Shown piece by piece: positions 13,115 through 24,242 of a stretch of DNA of 64,000 nucleotides. Positions within the stretch are counted from its first letter, which is position 1; each line of letters starts with the position of its first letter. The DNA lies in NCBI GenBank assembly GCA_030533445.1, contig CM060078.1, forward strand, positions 26,978,091 through 27,042,090. Direction: 5' to 3'. Position numbers and translations under genes: made by a program. The DNA comes from Cyprinodon diabolis. Its lineage: Eukaryota; Chordata; Actinopteri; Cyprinodontiformes; Cyprinodontidae. The notes below the pieces were generated by a model. It saw nothing but the letters and a program-made list of their open reading frames with translations, had not been told where the DNA came from and did no database searches.

Positions 13115-13544
13115 TTTCCCCAACTGTTATGCTAATACATATCTAACATGTGAAGCTTTTGCATATGTCAGTTTGCATAATTTACCAAAATAAAAGCTTT
13201 TTTTTTTTGCATTCATAATGTGTTTAATCCCACGACTTAATTCAGAAAATTTTGGTAGTACCAGGTTGATCTTTGGACTTCATGGCATAGACTTAAAAAG
13301 GTGTCTGAAATATCCCAATAAAATTTTTATTAATCTTGTCAGGGCAACATTAAGCCGCTGCTGCAGATCTGTCAGCTGTACATGCAGCGTGTTTGAAGTG
13401 AATGTGAAGACTTGAGCAGACTAAAGCTTTGTTGCATGCTGTCGGTATATTTGGCAACAAAATGGAGGTAGGCTGTCAGATTTAAATAATACTCTGTTAT
13501 TTTATAGGGATCTTTATCTAGATTATAACAACTTGCCCAAAACT
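13115..13544. other. Non-coding DNA, nothing recognised
   Basis: AT-rich, with no supported feature. Confidence 0.4.
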
Positions 13545-13685
13545 GAATTCAATGCCGTTCATTTATATAGAACCAATTCATAACACATGTCAGCCCGAGA
13601 CAATTTACAGAGATAATTCAAGCAGGTCATACAGTCAGATTGCTTTTCTATCCAAGGAAAACAGCTGATTGCATCAAGTCTTACT
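13545..13685. repeat. Interspersed teleost repeat, second copy
   Basis: This copy contains TTATATAGAACCAATTCATA, then a CATGTCAGCCCGAGACAAT block, AAGCAGGTCATACAG, and CTATCCAAGGAAA before GATTGCATCAAGTC. It is the same family as the fragment nested at 1009-1096 and extends it on the right. It is non-coding. Confidence 0.55.
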
Positions 13686-14580
13686 TTGTAGTTACTTCCT
13701 GAATGAGCACGTGGCAACATTAGTAAAAAATAAAATAAAAGTAAAAAAGAAATTAGAAGATTTCATAGTTCTTGCTCAAGAACAAAATGGGGAGCATGTC
13801 ATTGTCAGAGTTATCCTTGGGAATGTAAGGTCACTGGCAAATAAACAGAAAATTAGTGAGTGCTGACAAGGAGTGTGAGAAAATATTAGGAAAGATGGAT
13901 AAAGCATTTTCCAGTGCATAACTCCCAAACCTATTCTCAAAATACCTAGACAAATATTTGAGGCAGAGTGACAAGTGAGAAAATAACAGCTGGGTTACTT
14001 ACTATGGCTTTATTTATTATTTTTTTTAAGCAACTCAATCCATTCATAGGAATCTCTCCAAACATCCCACAATACCATACTTCAAATATTTTGATGTTTA
14101 TTATATTTTCTATTTAAGCCTAGACTGATGTATAACAGTATGGCAAGTATTACGACTTGCCTAATACCCTTTTGGTCCCGTTTATTTGCTAAAACAAGCT
14201 TGCTGAGGCATAGTCTCTGCTGGAGCCTTGATAATGTACTGTGATATCTAACATCAAGATGTGAATTCCAGTAAGCTTCTTGATAGAGCCTTCATGTACC
14301 TGGCATTTTTTATTGAATAACCAAACATGGCTGTTAGAGGATCCAAGAAAACACTGAAAAAACACAGATGCATTCTTTATTTTCTCATCATGCATGAAAA
14401 GACAAGAAATTATCATAAAACCTTAACTTCTGTAGTTTATGTTTTTATTAGGTGGCTGTTGCAAGACTGTCTTGCTCAGAAAAGGCTTCTCATTAAGGGT
14501 GTAAAAATTACTAACTGGGTTTTAGTTCTAATATGGTGTTATTTTCAAACTTTTTTCACAAATATTTAACTGGACTGCAT
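13686..14580. other. Non-coding DNA, nothing recognised
   Basis: AT-rich, with no supported gene. Frames of 65-80 codons show no motif. Confidence 0.4.
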
Positions 14581-15185
14581 GAGGGAACCACGATCTCATT
14601 ACCATAAGAGAGGGTGGGAGCGTAGATCGATCAGTAAATCAAGAGCTTTGCCCCGTGACTCAGCTCCCAATTCACCACAATAGTCCGATACAGTGACCGC
14701 ATCACTGCCGACACCACACCGACCATCTATCGATCTCATGCTCCATCTTGTCCTTTCGGGTGATGACCGAAAGGACAAGATCACGAATACAAGCATCCAA
14801 AATAATTCCTTCGCAGAGTGGCTGGTCGCACCCTTCAAAATCGGTTGAGGAGCTCAGTTACCCAGGAGGAGCTTGGAGTAGAGTCATTGCTCCTCCACGT
14901 AAAAAGGAGTAACCTGAGGTGGCTCAGGCATCTATTCCGAATGTCTCCTGGTCGGCTCCCTCGGGAGGTGTTCCAGGCATGTCCTAATGGGAGGAGGTAT
15001 TTTTGAAGGCTCATGACACGCTGGAGGGACTATGTCTCTTAGCTGGCAAGGTGTTGCCTCAGGGTCCCCCCAGAACAGCTGGAAGCGGCGTGTTTGGATC
15101 GGGAAGTCTGGGCATCTCTGCCTAGAATGCTGCCTCCACAAACCGCCCCCAGATAAGTGAAAGAAATGGATGGATTGATGGATGC
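14581..15185 (+). mobile_element. LINE 3' end with 5' inversion
   Basis: From about 14767 to 15185 the plus strand reads as the 3' end of a common fish LINE. The end of the polymerase gene is recognisable (RSSVTQEELGVESLLLHVK, LRWLRHLFRM, GRLPREVFQACP), followed by ATGGATGG-type simple repeats at the 3' terminus. The preceding 14581-14745 is the adjacent upstream part of the same gene in the opposite orientation: its complement contains GATCGATAGATGGTCGGTG and ATTTACTGATCGATCTACGC in the order expected. Inversion of the 5' part of a truncated copy is the hallmark of twin priming during LINE insertion. A perfect 15-bp inverted repeat (14745-14759 and 14767-14781, 7-nt loop) marks the switch point. 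Confidence 0.8.
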
Positions 15186-15319
15186 CTGAGGAAACAGTCC
15201 AAGAATTCATCCTCGAAGATTCAAGAAAAAAGTGTGGTTCCTTCATCATCCAGGTGCCATTTTGGCAAAACAGCAATTTGAAGCAATAGTAATAGAGGGT
15301 AAAGGGCCTATATTTATTT

Positions 15320-15490
15320 CCGCTTTATTGAGTCTGAGGACCCTAAAACACTTTACAGTCATTTACATAGTTCCCCTATTTACAGTCACACACTCACACA
15401 CTGAAGTTGGCGAGCTACACCATTGCCTCTGCTGGAGCAGACTGCAAAGGTGAGGTTGCCATAGATTTGCATCACCAGACCCTCTTCACT
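15320..15490. repeat. Interspersed teleost repeat fragment
   Basis: The order ACACTTTACAGTCATTTACA, then CACACACTGAAGTTGG, GAGCTACACCATTGC, GGAGCAGACTGCAAAGG and GAGGTTGCCAT follows a very common fish interspersed repeat. It is non-coding, and I cannot name the family. Confidence 0.5.
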
Positions 15491-17595
15491 TAGTTCAAGT
15501 TAAACATTACTATGTTTATGGGTTGCTTTGGTTCATGTGTGAAACAGGAACTTACAGAACCTAACTTTTTGAAACATAGCCCTGAATGTTCTGCCTTTCA
15601 GAGGCTCCTATCTGAGGACAACTTGGTTTCCAATAACTCCTAATAAAACCCCAAGTAATTGGTCGACCAACCAAGATATAGAATTTAAGACTTGTATTCC
15701 ACCCAAGAATATATAAGCCAAACAGTAATGGTACAGTAGCAGAAAATCAAAATGACCCTTCCCAGTCAAAAGCCAGCTGAATGGTAGCAAAATCCCTGCC
15801 AACTTCCAGCCTCTGGCCTTCTCATGGATGTGGATTTTTTTTTTACTCCAGCCTTTCACTGAATTATAGGGTCTGACCAGGAGATAATGCTTTTCTTTAG
15901 ACCTCAATGTCCACAAATCATGACAGAAAGAATATTTTAGATGTTTAAAAAGGAATTGTAGGGGAATAGCCAAGGACCAGTCAGGACCAGTTTTGGATTG
16001 CTACTACTGTAGCCAGGGACCAGTCAAGGACCAGCCAAGGGCCCATCAAGGAAAGTGGAGAAATTTTGGATGGCTACTACTGCAGGATTTTTAAATGAAC
16101 AAGGATTTGAATGGTATACAGAGGAAATCATTTTGCAAATAGGGTGGTTGCTACTGTTTAAACAACAAACATTTATGTCCTTATATTTTGATATTATTGT
16201 GTTGTACCAATTTCTATATAATGTACATAAGAGAAAACATTTCAATAGATTTTTGGACTTAGCTATTGAATAAACAAAACACAGACCATTGCAAACACAA
16301 GTATACTGGAGAAAGGCTTGTTTAAAAAGAATAAATTAACTTTTATACTGCATTTTTGAAGTTTTTGCTTGTCAGCGTTCACAATTAGAAAGCATCAGAA
16401 AACTGGGGGGTCCCATAACATCATGTGTATTTTATATGATGGTGGTCCAATAACAGTCAATTAAGGCTCTTTTATTGGACAAACAGCTTTAACAAAGCAC
16501 ACAAAGATGGCTATCAAGTTTTTTTCTGTTTCACCACCTTTGTTTACATGTATTTATCTATATTTAACCTAAGTTTCCTGCAAAATGGATCTCTCAACTT
16601 TTTTATCAAGATATTTTAAAATAAATAAAGGTTTTCTTTTTTTTAGTGTTTATACTTTCATTGTAGGTACAGCTGGAAAACCTTAAGCTTTCAGCCTCCT
16701 TCCGACCAGGGAATGTGTATATGTAAGGCTTTCCTCCCAACATGTCTTCTTTCTATCTAAAATATTTACAGACAAAATGAAAGAGTTTACTGATAGAAGT
16801 TCAGAAAATTCCTGTAATGACAGACTAGGAATGTCTTTTAGCAACAGTTAAACCAAGAGCCAGAACCTTTGGTAGAAGTTATCAGATTGGTTACCTAAAA
16901 ACTTGATGTTCTTTGGGATTCACATCCCTCACTATGTTTGAAGAAGCAGATTTTTACCTCCCCCACCCAAGCCACTCCTTACATAATTAGACAATTGCAT
17001 TCATATGCCTGCGTGGGTCTTTCTGCTTATGCGTCACTGCCTGTTTACCATGGGGTATCTTTTCCTCAGTAGACCCCAAATTTAGACCAGCATGTCACCC
17101 ACGTAGTTACTATTCAGGATTAAATAAATATAGTGCTTATGCAAATATGTCAGAAGGAATATTTATGAGATTCAGAAACACATTTTAAAAACTACAATTC
17201 AAAAGCATTTTAACCCCTATACTTTACACTATTAATGCATATTTTGGTAAAGATACAACGGTCATTGTTGTTTGGCAGAAGATTATTAGCATGTTAAATC
17301 TTGTCTTTAAAATATTTGCCTTATCCATCTCAGAACACAGTTTGATCAACAACTATTTAATCTCAGCTCCATTTGAAGAAAAGCACTTCCAAAGATCGAC
17401 TTTGGGTTGGGGTGATACTCCAATAAGACTCTAAAGGGGAAAATAATTTTTTAGCTGTAAAATAAATTATGTACTAAAAGTGCAAACCAGTTTAATATAA
17501 TCTCCAGGTCTTGTATTGTCTTCAGGTTATGTTTTTCATATACTTTCTTAGATCTTTTTGGTTGTCTTTTTTATCTTTTACATCAGAGTATTTGC
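15491..17595. other. Non-coding DNA, small internal duplication
   Basis: No gene is supported. A local duplicated motif occurs at 15990-16085, where TTTTGGAT(T/G)GCTACTACTG appears twice around GGACCAGTCA/GGACCAG units. The 121-codon minus-strand frame at 15608-15973 has no recognisable domain. Confidence 0.4.
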
Positions 17596-17960
17596 TAGTG
17601 TTGCGCCAATGCCATTTTTTTGGCCTCGATACCGATACCTGGCTATGCAGTATTGGCCGATCCCATACCAATATCATCTGTTTGAAATTGATGTGTGTGT
17701 GTATATGTGAAGAACTGCATACTACACGGATGTAAAATAATTGACATCATGACTTTGTCAAGCTGCCTACCTTTGTGAAGCAGGAAAAGACTAATACAAA
17801 GTGAATCAAGTTGAACTTTTTATTGTCTCCCTGGAATGGGTGACAATAGTTGAATAAACTTTTGGCTCTCAAAATGCTATCAGTACCGTTTTAGTGCTGG
17901 ATCAGGTAACAACTTGAGTTAAAATATTGTGACATTAATATCATTAATTCTATATACATT
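17596..17960. repeat. Possible interspersed repeat (GATACCGATAC-type)
   Basis: Around 17620-17690 the sequence has the motif series CCTCGATACCGATACCTGG, TATTGGCCGATCCCATACCA. This is a familiar composition in fish interspersed repeats. The boundaries are estimated. Confidence 0.4.
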
Positions 17961-19295
17961 AATTATCTTCTATTGTTTAAGAATTTACATTCTTCTGTAG
18001 CCTACACGGGTAAAACCTATGGTTGTCATTGTTTTTTTTTCTTTGACTTCTTTCTTCTCTGTGGGTCAGATTCTGAATATGAAATGTAAAGCTGAATGAA
18101 AAACTCTTTTGTTATTGTCATATTTTCATACTGTATTGATATCGGTTGGAGGGGAATGCTCCACAGCCTACAGGGATGTGGGTTGTAAAGTGCCTCATTT
18201 GAAAATAAATGGTCTCCCAGGGACCTATGATACAACAAACTCAATTCAAAGTATTTCAGTTTCACTGAATAATCTACAGTAAAAGGAAGGACTGAAAAGC
18301 TTGATAGGTGTCTATTTAAATGTCTTTTCCAGAACTGGATGCTTTCGTAGGAAAAAAAAGGGCACATATGTTTAACATTTTAAGTACTGAAAAACAGTTT
18401 AGTAAAATACATATGGAACACAAACCAAAAATGCTTATATTTCTGGCAGTTTTTTCAGTCTTACAGACAGCCTTTTAGCAGCCTCTCTGACCAATCTCCA
18501 GCTAGTAGCTTATGCTAAAAGATAAAATATTGAAAATGTTTGAACAGCTAAAAATAAATTGATTCATTAAAAAATAAGAAAGTTATCTAACCAACCAGTC
18601 TAAATGTTGTACTTTGACTAAAAGGTATTTGTAAAAGGTTGGTTGCACTTATATTAACATTTTTCGATTTTTATGATCACAAAGCAAATATGTCACGTTA
18701 AAGATTTATTTAAAAAGACGTCTCTGTTTTTTTTCAGTTAACAAAAATGTTTTTTTTTATCTACTTCAACCAGAATATAAAATTGTTTTGTAAGGCACCG
18801 AAATTCTTAGAACGGAACCCATGATTGGTTCCCCCAAGATACACAATAAGAAAATGCTGGGCAAGCTATGCAACTATGTAAAAAAAAAAAACATAAATAA
18901 CATAAATAGGTTAACTAACCCAGTATTCAATTTCTAAAAAAAATTTTTTTATTGTGTTTGTTTTTAATGTGTTTATTTGTTTCACTCTGTTTAGTACATT
19001 CTAAGAATGCATTAAGTGGTTTTTAAGGAGGAATCTGAGCAAGTAAATGTAATTTAGGCCTTTGACTCTATCAATATTCTGATGTGTGGGAAGTACGCAG
19101 AAGTGTCCAAGATGAACACAGTTATGAAATCATGGCTAAGTAGGTTAAACAAACAGAAGCAGACACACACATGCTCCCCTACACACACACAAATGAAGAG
19201 AGTGTAAAGGGTCAAATGAAAAGAACTGACATCTTTCCTCAATCTAATCCACATGAGGAAAATGTTCCGGAACAAAACTGGTAAAACATATCGCA
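17961..19295. other. Non-coding DNA, nothing recognised
   Basis: AT-rich with several homopolymer runs. The 113-codon minus frame at 18026-18367 shows no domain. Its right edge is the TTAA target of the next element (19296-19299). Confidence 0.4.
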
Positions 19296-19299
19296 TTAA

Positions 19300-19814
19300 A
19301 GCTACAGTGTGTAATAATTACAGGGATATACAGTCAGAAATGTAATATATTATACATAACTATGTTATTTTATCATCATCTACGAGCTCAGCCTCTTAAC
19401 CTTAATATTTGCGTTGCCTTAGAATTCGTTATTTATAATTACATAGGAGCGGGTCTCGCAGCCATGGAGGCAGACATCTTTGCGCTACGGCAGCGCAGAG
19501 CCAACAAACTAGCGATTGCGAGATCGCCAAAATGTCACAACGATGTAGAAAAAATAACGGGTATATTTATTATCTTAAGTCTAGATGAAATCTATACCCT
19601 ACACAGACTAATTAAATACTATCTGTAAAATTATCTATGTAAACAAACCTCATCACTTGAGAAGGTAGGTGATGCGGACGTCGTGGAAGACATTTTGTCC
19701 CGTAACGCTCACCGTACTGTTGGGGGGGAGAAGCGATGGGGGGGGGGGGATGTTCATGTTGCTGCAGTCTGCAGTCTGACCGCTAGATGTAACTAAAAGT
19801 TACACACTGTAGCT
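19300..19814. mobile_element. TTAA-flanked MITE, copy 1
   Basis: A 515-bp element flanked by TTAA (19296-19299 and 19815-19818). Its terminal inverted repeats are AGCTACAGTGTGTAA on the left and the complementary TTACACACTGTAGCT on the right. TTAA duplication suggests a piggyBac-type or similar mobiliser (inference). The interior holds a CpG-containing segment that can be read MEADIFALRQRRANKLAIAR from 19464, which may be a fragment of captured coding sequence. A near-identical copy in the same orientation lies at 21080-21577, but the two differ completely in a central block. Confidence 0.8.
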
Positions 19815-19818
19815 TTAA

Positions 19819-21075
19819 GGCTGAATAACAAACAAAAGTTGTGTTTTACTGCACATGTGAAGTAACAAACTAGAGACTGCTGACCTTTACCCCTCGCTGT
19901 GAAATTTAGAAGACACTTACTAGCCACAAATGGTTCTTTTCACCACCAGACAGCACCAAATACTATACAACGATGCTAGAAATACAGTGGTACAGTGTTC
20001 CTGAATTAGACCAAGTTTTTGCCCACGGGGTAATTATTTTTCATGTCTTGCCTTGTATTCTGAAACTGAGGAATGAGCCTTGTTCTGAAAAATCAAATTC
20101 TTTGACATTCCTGTAATGAATCTAAAGAAAACAAACAGTTATAATTATTGAAATGATTACAAAAAGGCTAAATAAGGCAGTTAAAATATATTGCACTACA
20201 TGTGCAATAAATATAATTAAAAAGTATGTACTAATGACTGCCACAATTTAAAAGTATTAATGGGCTGATAAAGAAAAAATAGGCCCCGGTCACTGAACTC
20301 CTGAACCATGCAATAAAAAAAATCAAAATTCAAAAGCGAAATAGTTTAATTTCATTGTTTTTTTTTTTTTTCTTTTCAGATCCTGACAAAGAGCAGTTAA
20401 CATTCAATGAGTTTGGAACTTTGTCTCATTTATGACTAAATGTCTCCACATTAATTTATTATCTTCCAAGTAAAAATAACTGAGGTTGTTAAAAACACGT
20501 ATGCTCACGTTGAGCTGATCCAACAACCAACCTGATATGAATTGCCTAACTGAAATTGTCTGACTCCCTCCCCTTTTTCTCCAAACTGTATCTCCTTCTT
20601 TATGTGCAGTTTTTAAGTATGCTATTTTAAGGTTTGCAGACAGAGGTAGAAACTTTGTGGAATTTTAAAGCAGAAAATGAGGGTTCCACTTTCCTTAATC
20701 TCAGCAAAAGAAAAGACACACCCACATTTAAAAACCCAGCTTTTAAAGCATCAGAATGTACCATCTCTAATAAAAAGGGGTGAAAAACTTTACAACATTT
20801 ATATTTTCTATTTTGGGGAACAATAAACTAAATTAAACCTCTAGAGGAAAACAAAACAAAAACCTGTTTACATTCAACATAAACACAAACACATTGAAGC
20901 TAAGCAATAATCTAAATCCAAACTAATCCCAAAACATCTCCCCTCCCTCTCAGTCAGTGTGGATTCCCCTCATGAGGCTGATTGGAAACACCAGGTTCTC
21001 ATCAGCACAGCTCACCGCTTGCATGGCAACACCTGACCAGGTGACCTCAAAGAAAAAGAGAGTGGCAAGAACTTC
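19819..21075. other. Spacer between the two TTAA MITE copies
   Basis: 1.26 kb of AT-rich DNA with no gene. A poly-T run lies at about 20358-20371. Confidence 0.4.
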
Positions 21076-21079
21076 TTAA

Positions 21080-21577
21080 AGCTACAGTGTGTAATAATTA
21101 CAGGGATATACAGTCAGAAATGTAATATATTATACATAACTATGTTATTTATCATCATCTACGAGCTCAGCCTCTTAACCTTAATATTTGCGTTGCCTTA
21201 GAATTCGTTATTTATAATTACATAGGAGCGGGTCTCGCAGCCATGGAGGCAGACATCTTTGCGCTACGGCAGCGCAGAGCCAACAAACTAGCGATTGCGA
21301 GATCGCCCATTACGCTCGAAAGTAACTACGGCAAGTTGAGAGAGATGAACTGAGACGGTACTGAACACACAGACTAATGAAATACTATCTGTAAAATTAT
21401 CTATGTAAACAAACCTCATCATTTGAGAAGGTAGGTGATGCGGACGTCGTGGAAGACATTTTGTCCCGTAATGCTCGCCGTACTGTTGGGGGGGAGAAGC
21501 GGTGGGGGGGAGATGTTCATGTTGCTGCGGTCTGCAGTCTGGACGTTAGATGTCGCTGAAAATTACACACTGTAGCA
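21080..21577. mobile_element. TTAA-flanked MITE, copy 2
   Basis: A 498-bp direct repeat of the element at 19300-19814, flanked by TTAA at 21076-21079 and 21578-21581. The first ~225 bp and last ~200 bp match copy 1 almost base for base. The central ~75 bp after GCGATTGCGAGATCGCC is unrelated to copy 1. The terminal base of the right inverted repeat has changed (GTAGCA rather than GTAGCT). Confidence 0.8.
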
Positions 21578-21581
21578 TTAA

Positions 21582-22307
21582 AGTTATATCAATAAAGACT
21601 TAAACCTTCTCCAAAAAATAAAAAATAAATACAATTTAATTTTTACAGAACGTGTTAGAGAACGGGTCAATCCCTCACAGCTATGTTGTTATAGTATCCA
21701 TTATTCAATTTAACTGATTTTATTTCAATAGCAACATCACAAAACAACCCTAGTCTGAAGGCATAAGGAGATCTAGCTAAGTCCTAATATAAAGCAAAGA
21801 CAAAAGAATAAAATGAGGAAATAATAATGATAAGAAAAATATGACTTGTCAGTTTAACATAACAAATAAAGATACCTCTGCTAAATACATAAGGAAAACA
21901 TTACTTTTGGGGCATATACAGTGGTCAGAAAAGTAATCTTTCCAACTAGTTCCTTCTATGTTGTTAATGCATGCAATTGCTAGCAAGTCCTATTCCATAT
22001 CAGCATCTGCACTTTTTCTTTAAATCCCTCTTACCTTATCTGACTGCATATACATGCTCATGAATCCATTATTCATTTTGAAATTCTGATGATAAAACGT
22101 TTTGAATACAGCATATATTTTGGAAAGGATGTCACACAACCGCTGACATTAGATACTCTTCTCAAGCAAAGATTCCTTTTTCCATTATCTCTTCCCTCTG
22201 TACATGCAGATGCTTAAAAGGGTCATTTATCTGATGGAATAGTCATTGAACAAGCTAAGATAATGTATTCCACAATTTGGTCCCATGTTTTAATGATTGC
22301 CCTAAGA
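21582..22307. other. Non-coding DNA, nothing recognised
   Basis: AT-rich; no supported feature. Confidence 0.4.
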
Positions 22308-23095
22308 CAGAGGTCTGCAACCCGCGGCTCTTTACCGCCCCCCTTGTGGCTCCCTGGAGCTTTTTCAAATTTAATGAAAATAGATTTTTTGTTTTGTTAA
22401 TTTTAATATGGTGGTCAGTAGGACAAACATTCATTATGTTTTCCAATGCATTAAACATTTGTATAATAAATACTTTTAAACAATAAATGTAAACATTTCT
22501 TTCAACGAAAATTTGCATCATAGCCATACAGATCAGTGATCATAGTCTTCAATAGCGATGGCGTGGTGCCAGCCAAACAGAGCGGTAGGTGTGTCTCGGA
22601 CCATTGATCCCAAAGGGAAAAAAAGTAAGAATGGGCCAAATCATTTGCTTTTATTATCAATGCAGAAGGATTGCCTGCATTTTTGCTTTGTAATGAGAGG
22701 CTGTCAAAAAAATTAAAAGAGTAATTTGCAAAGACATTTCCAGGGAAAGCATGCTAAATATGCAGCCAATCGCAAAGTTGGGAGTGAGAGAAAAGTGCAA
22801 TTGCAGAACTTCTGGACAAATTAGAGGAGAGCAAAGATAGATTTAAGAACTCGACTACTGCTGTTAGTTTTGTTAGAAGCATGGAAAACCGTTACAGATC
22901 GAAGAGGTAGCGCTCTTATGCAGGTATGTGAATTTTCTTCCATTTTTTCCCGCGCAAATCCTTGTGACGGAAGATGTGGCATTTCGGGGTTAGAGAGCTC
23001 TGCTCTGATGGATGTCAGTTCCCGCTTGGTTTCTGATGATTTAATAAACTTCTTCTCAAGAAATAGTCAGAAAAATCTCCAGAGACAGTGAAACC
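22308..23095 (+). mobile_element. hAT transposon relic with BED-finger-like remnant
   Basis: It starts with CAGAGGTCTGCAACC, a typical hAT-type terminus, followed by a GGCTCTTTA/GTGGCTCC region. Further in, reading through frameshifts, 22690-22830 yields NERLSKK and then NLQRHFQGKHAKYAANRK. This resembles the second half of a BED-type zinc finger (L..H....KH), and 23000-23070 continues as a decayed transposase-like frame. BED fingers occur at the N terminus of hAT transposases and of ZBED-like host proteins derived from them. Here the frame is broken, so it is a pseudogene. The right terminus was not found; the end is estimated from the start of the LINE sequence that follows. Confidence 0.6.
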
Positions 23096-23099
23096 AGAC

Positions 23100-24170
23100 A
23101 AACAAACCTGTGCACAGCCTGGGCTGATTACAAAAAACCCTATAACTCAATGCCACACACATTGATCCTGGAATGCCTGAAGCTGTACAAGAGAAACAGC
23201 ACTCTAAGAGCCTTCATAGTAAACTCCGCGGGGTTGTGGAAAACCATACTTGAGGCCAACTTCAAGCCACTTGCACTCCATCAAATGAGGGATATACCCA
23301 GGAGGTGCTCTGTTCCCCCAATGTTCTGCATAGGCGACTCGGAAATTTTCAGCTACCTCCTGTACATGGATGACATCAAGTTGTATACTAAGAGTGAGCG
23401 AGGTTGACTCGCTAATCCACACCACCAGGTTCTACAGCAGGGACATTGGAATGTTGTATGGGCTGGAGAAATCTGGCCAGAGGGTGAGAAGGAGAGAGAA
23501 GGTAACCCACAAAGAGGGACTTACACTCCTAGAAGGGAGAATAACAGATGTAGAAGAGAGCTACAAGTACCTTGGAATACCATAGCCAAATGGCAACCAC
23601 GAAGACACACTCAACAGCTATGCCTTGCCAGTAATCAGATACCCTGCTGTGATAATAAGTTGGCCTAAGAAAGAAATTTTGGCCACTGAAGTTAAAACAT
23701 GGAGCAACTTACCATGCATATTTAATTTCACTCCAACTCGAGTACCCGCATACTATACACTAAGCGCAAAAAAGAAGGCAGTGGCCTTGTGAGCATCAGA
23801 GCCACAATTGAAGATGGAAACAGGGAAGAACTAGAGAGAGCCTGGAAGGTGAATCCATGATGATTGGAGCACTCTGGGCAATGACCCCCACATTAGAAAA
23901 GTGGCTCCAACAGATACCTGGAGAAACATCAAAGATCTCAGTCCAAGAAGAACAGTTTTAGGGACAGCTAAGATATAGTGAAGAACCCTCAAGCCTTTGG
24001 TAGAGGAACCCAGCTTAAGATGAAGGGGCCACCCACCTCGCCCGGAAGTATGAGGATTGGTTGGCTCCTTCATCTCAAGCAAGAGAGAGCAGTTTTATAT
24101 ATATTTTACCCGAGAGTCTGGAGATCGGATCCTGCCTGGGCCCTTTGTTGTGTACCTTGCTAGAAATATG
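23100..24170 (+). mobile_element. LINE polymerase relic (R2/R4-like)
   Basis: Broken plus-strand reading frames carry a reverse-transcriptase active-site block, LLYMDDIKLYTKSE, at about 23358-23399. After a shift come DSLIHTTRFYSRDIGM and a segment ending ESYKYLGIP, then AYALPVIRYPAVI-like sequence near 23615-23650. This order matches non-LTR retrotransposons usually annotated as R2/R4-like. There are several frameshifts and deletions, so it is dead. The end estimate is based on the loss of recognisable sequence before a GGAC/GGCAGG simple-repeat tract. Confidence 0.65.
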
Positions 24171-24242
24171 GACGGACTGATGGATAAACGGAAGAGCGGA
24201 CGGATGGATGGACGGACAGGGGCAGGCAGGCAGACAGGCAGT
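24171..24242. repeat. Degenerate GGAC/GGAT/GGCA tetranucleotide tract
   Basis: Imperfect tandem GGAC, GGAT and CAGG units follow directly after the LINE relic. It could be an expanded LINE tail. Confidence 0.6.
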
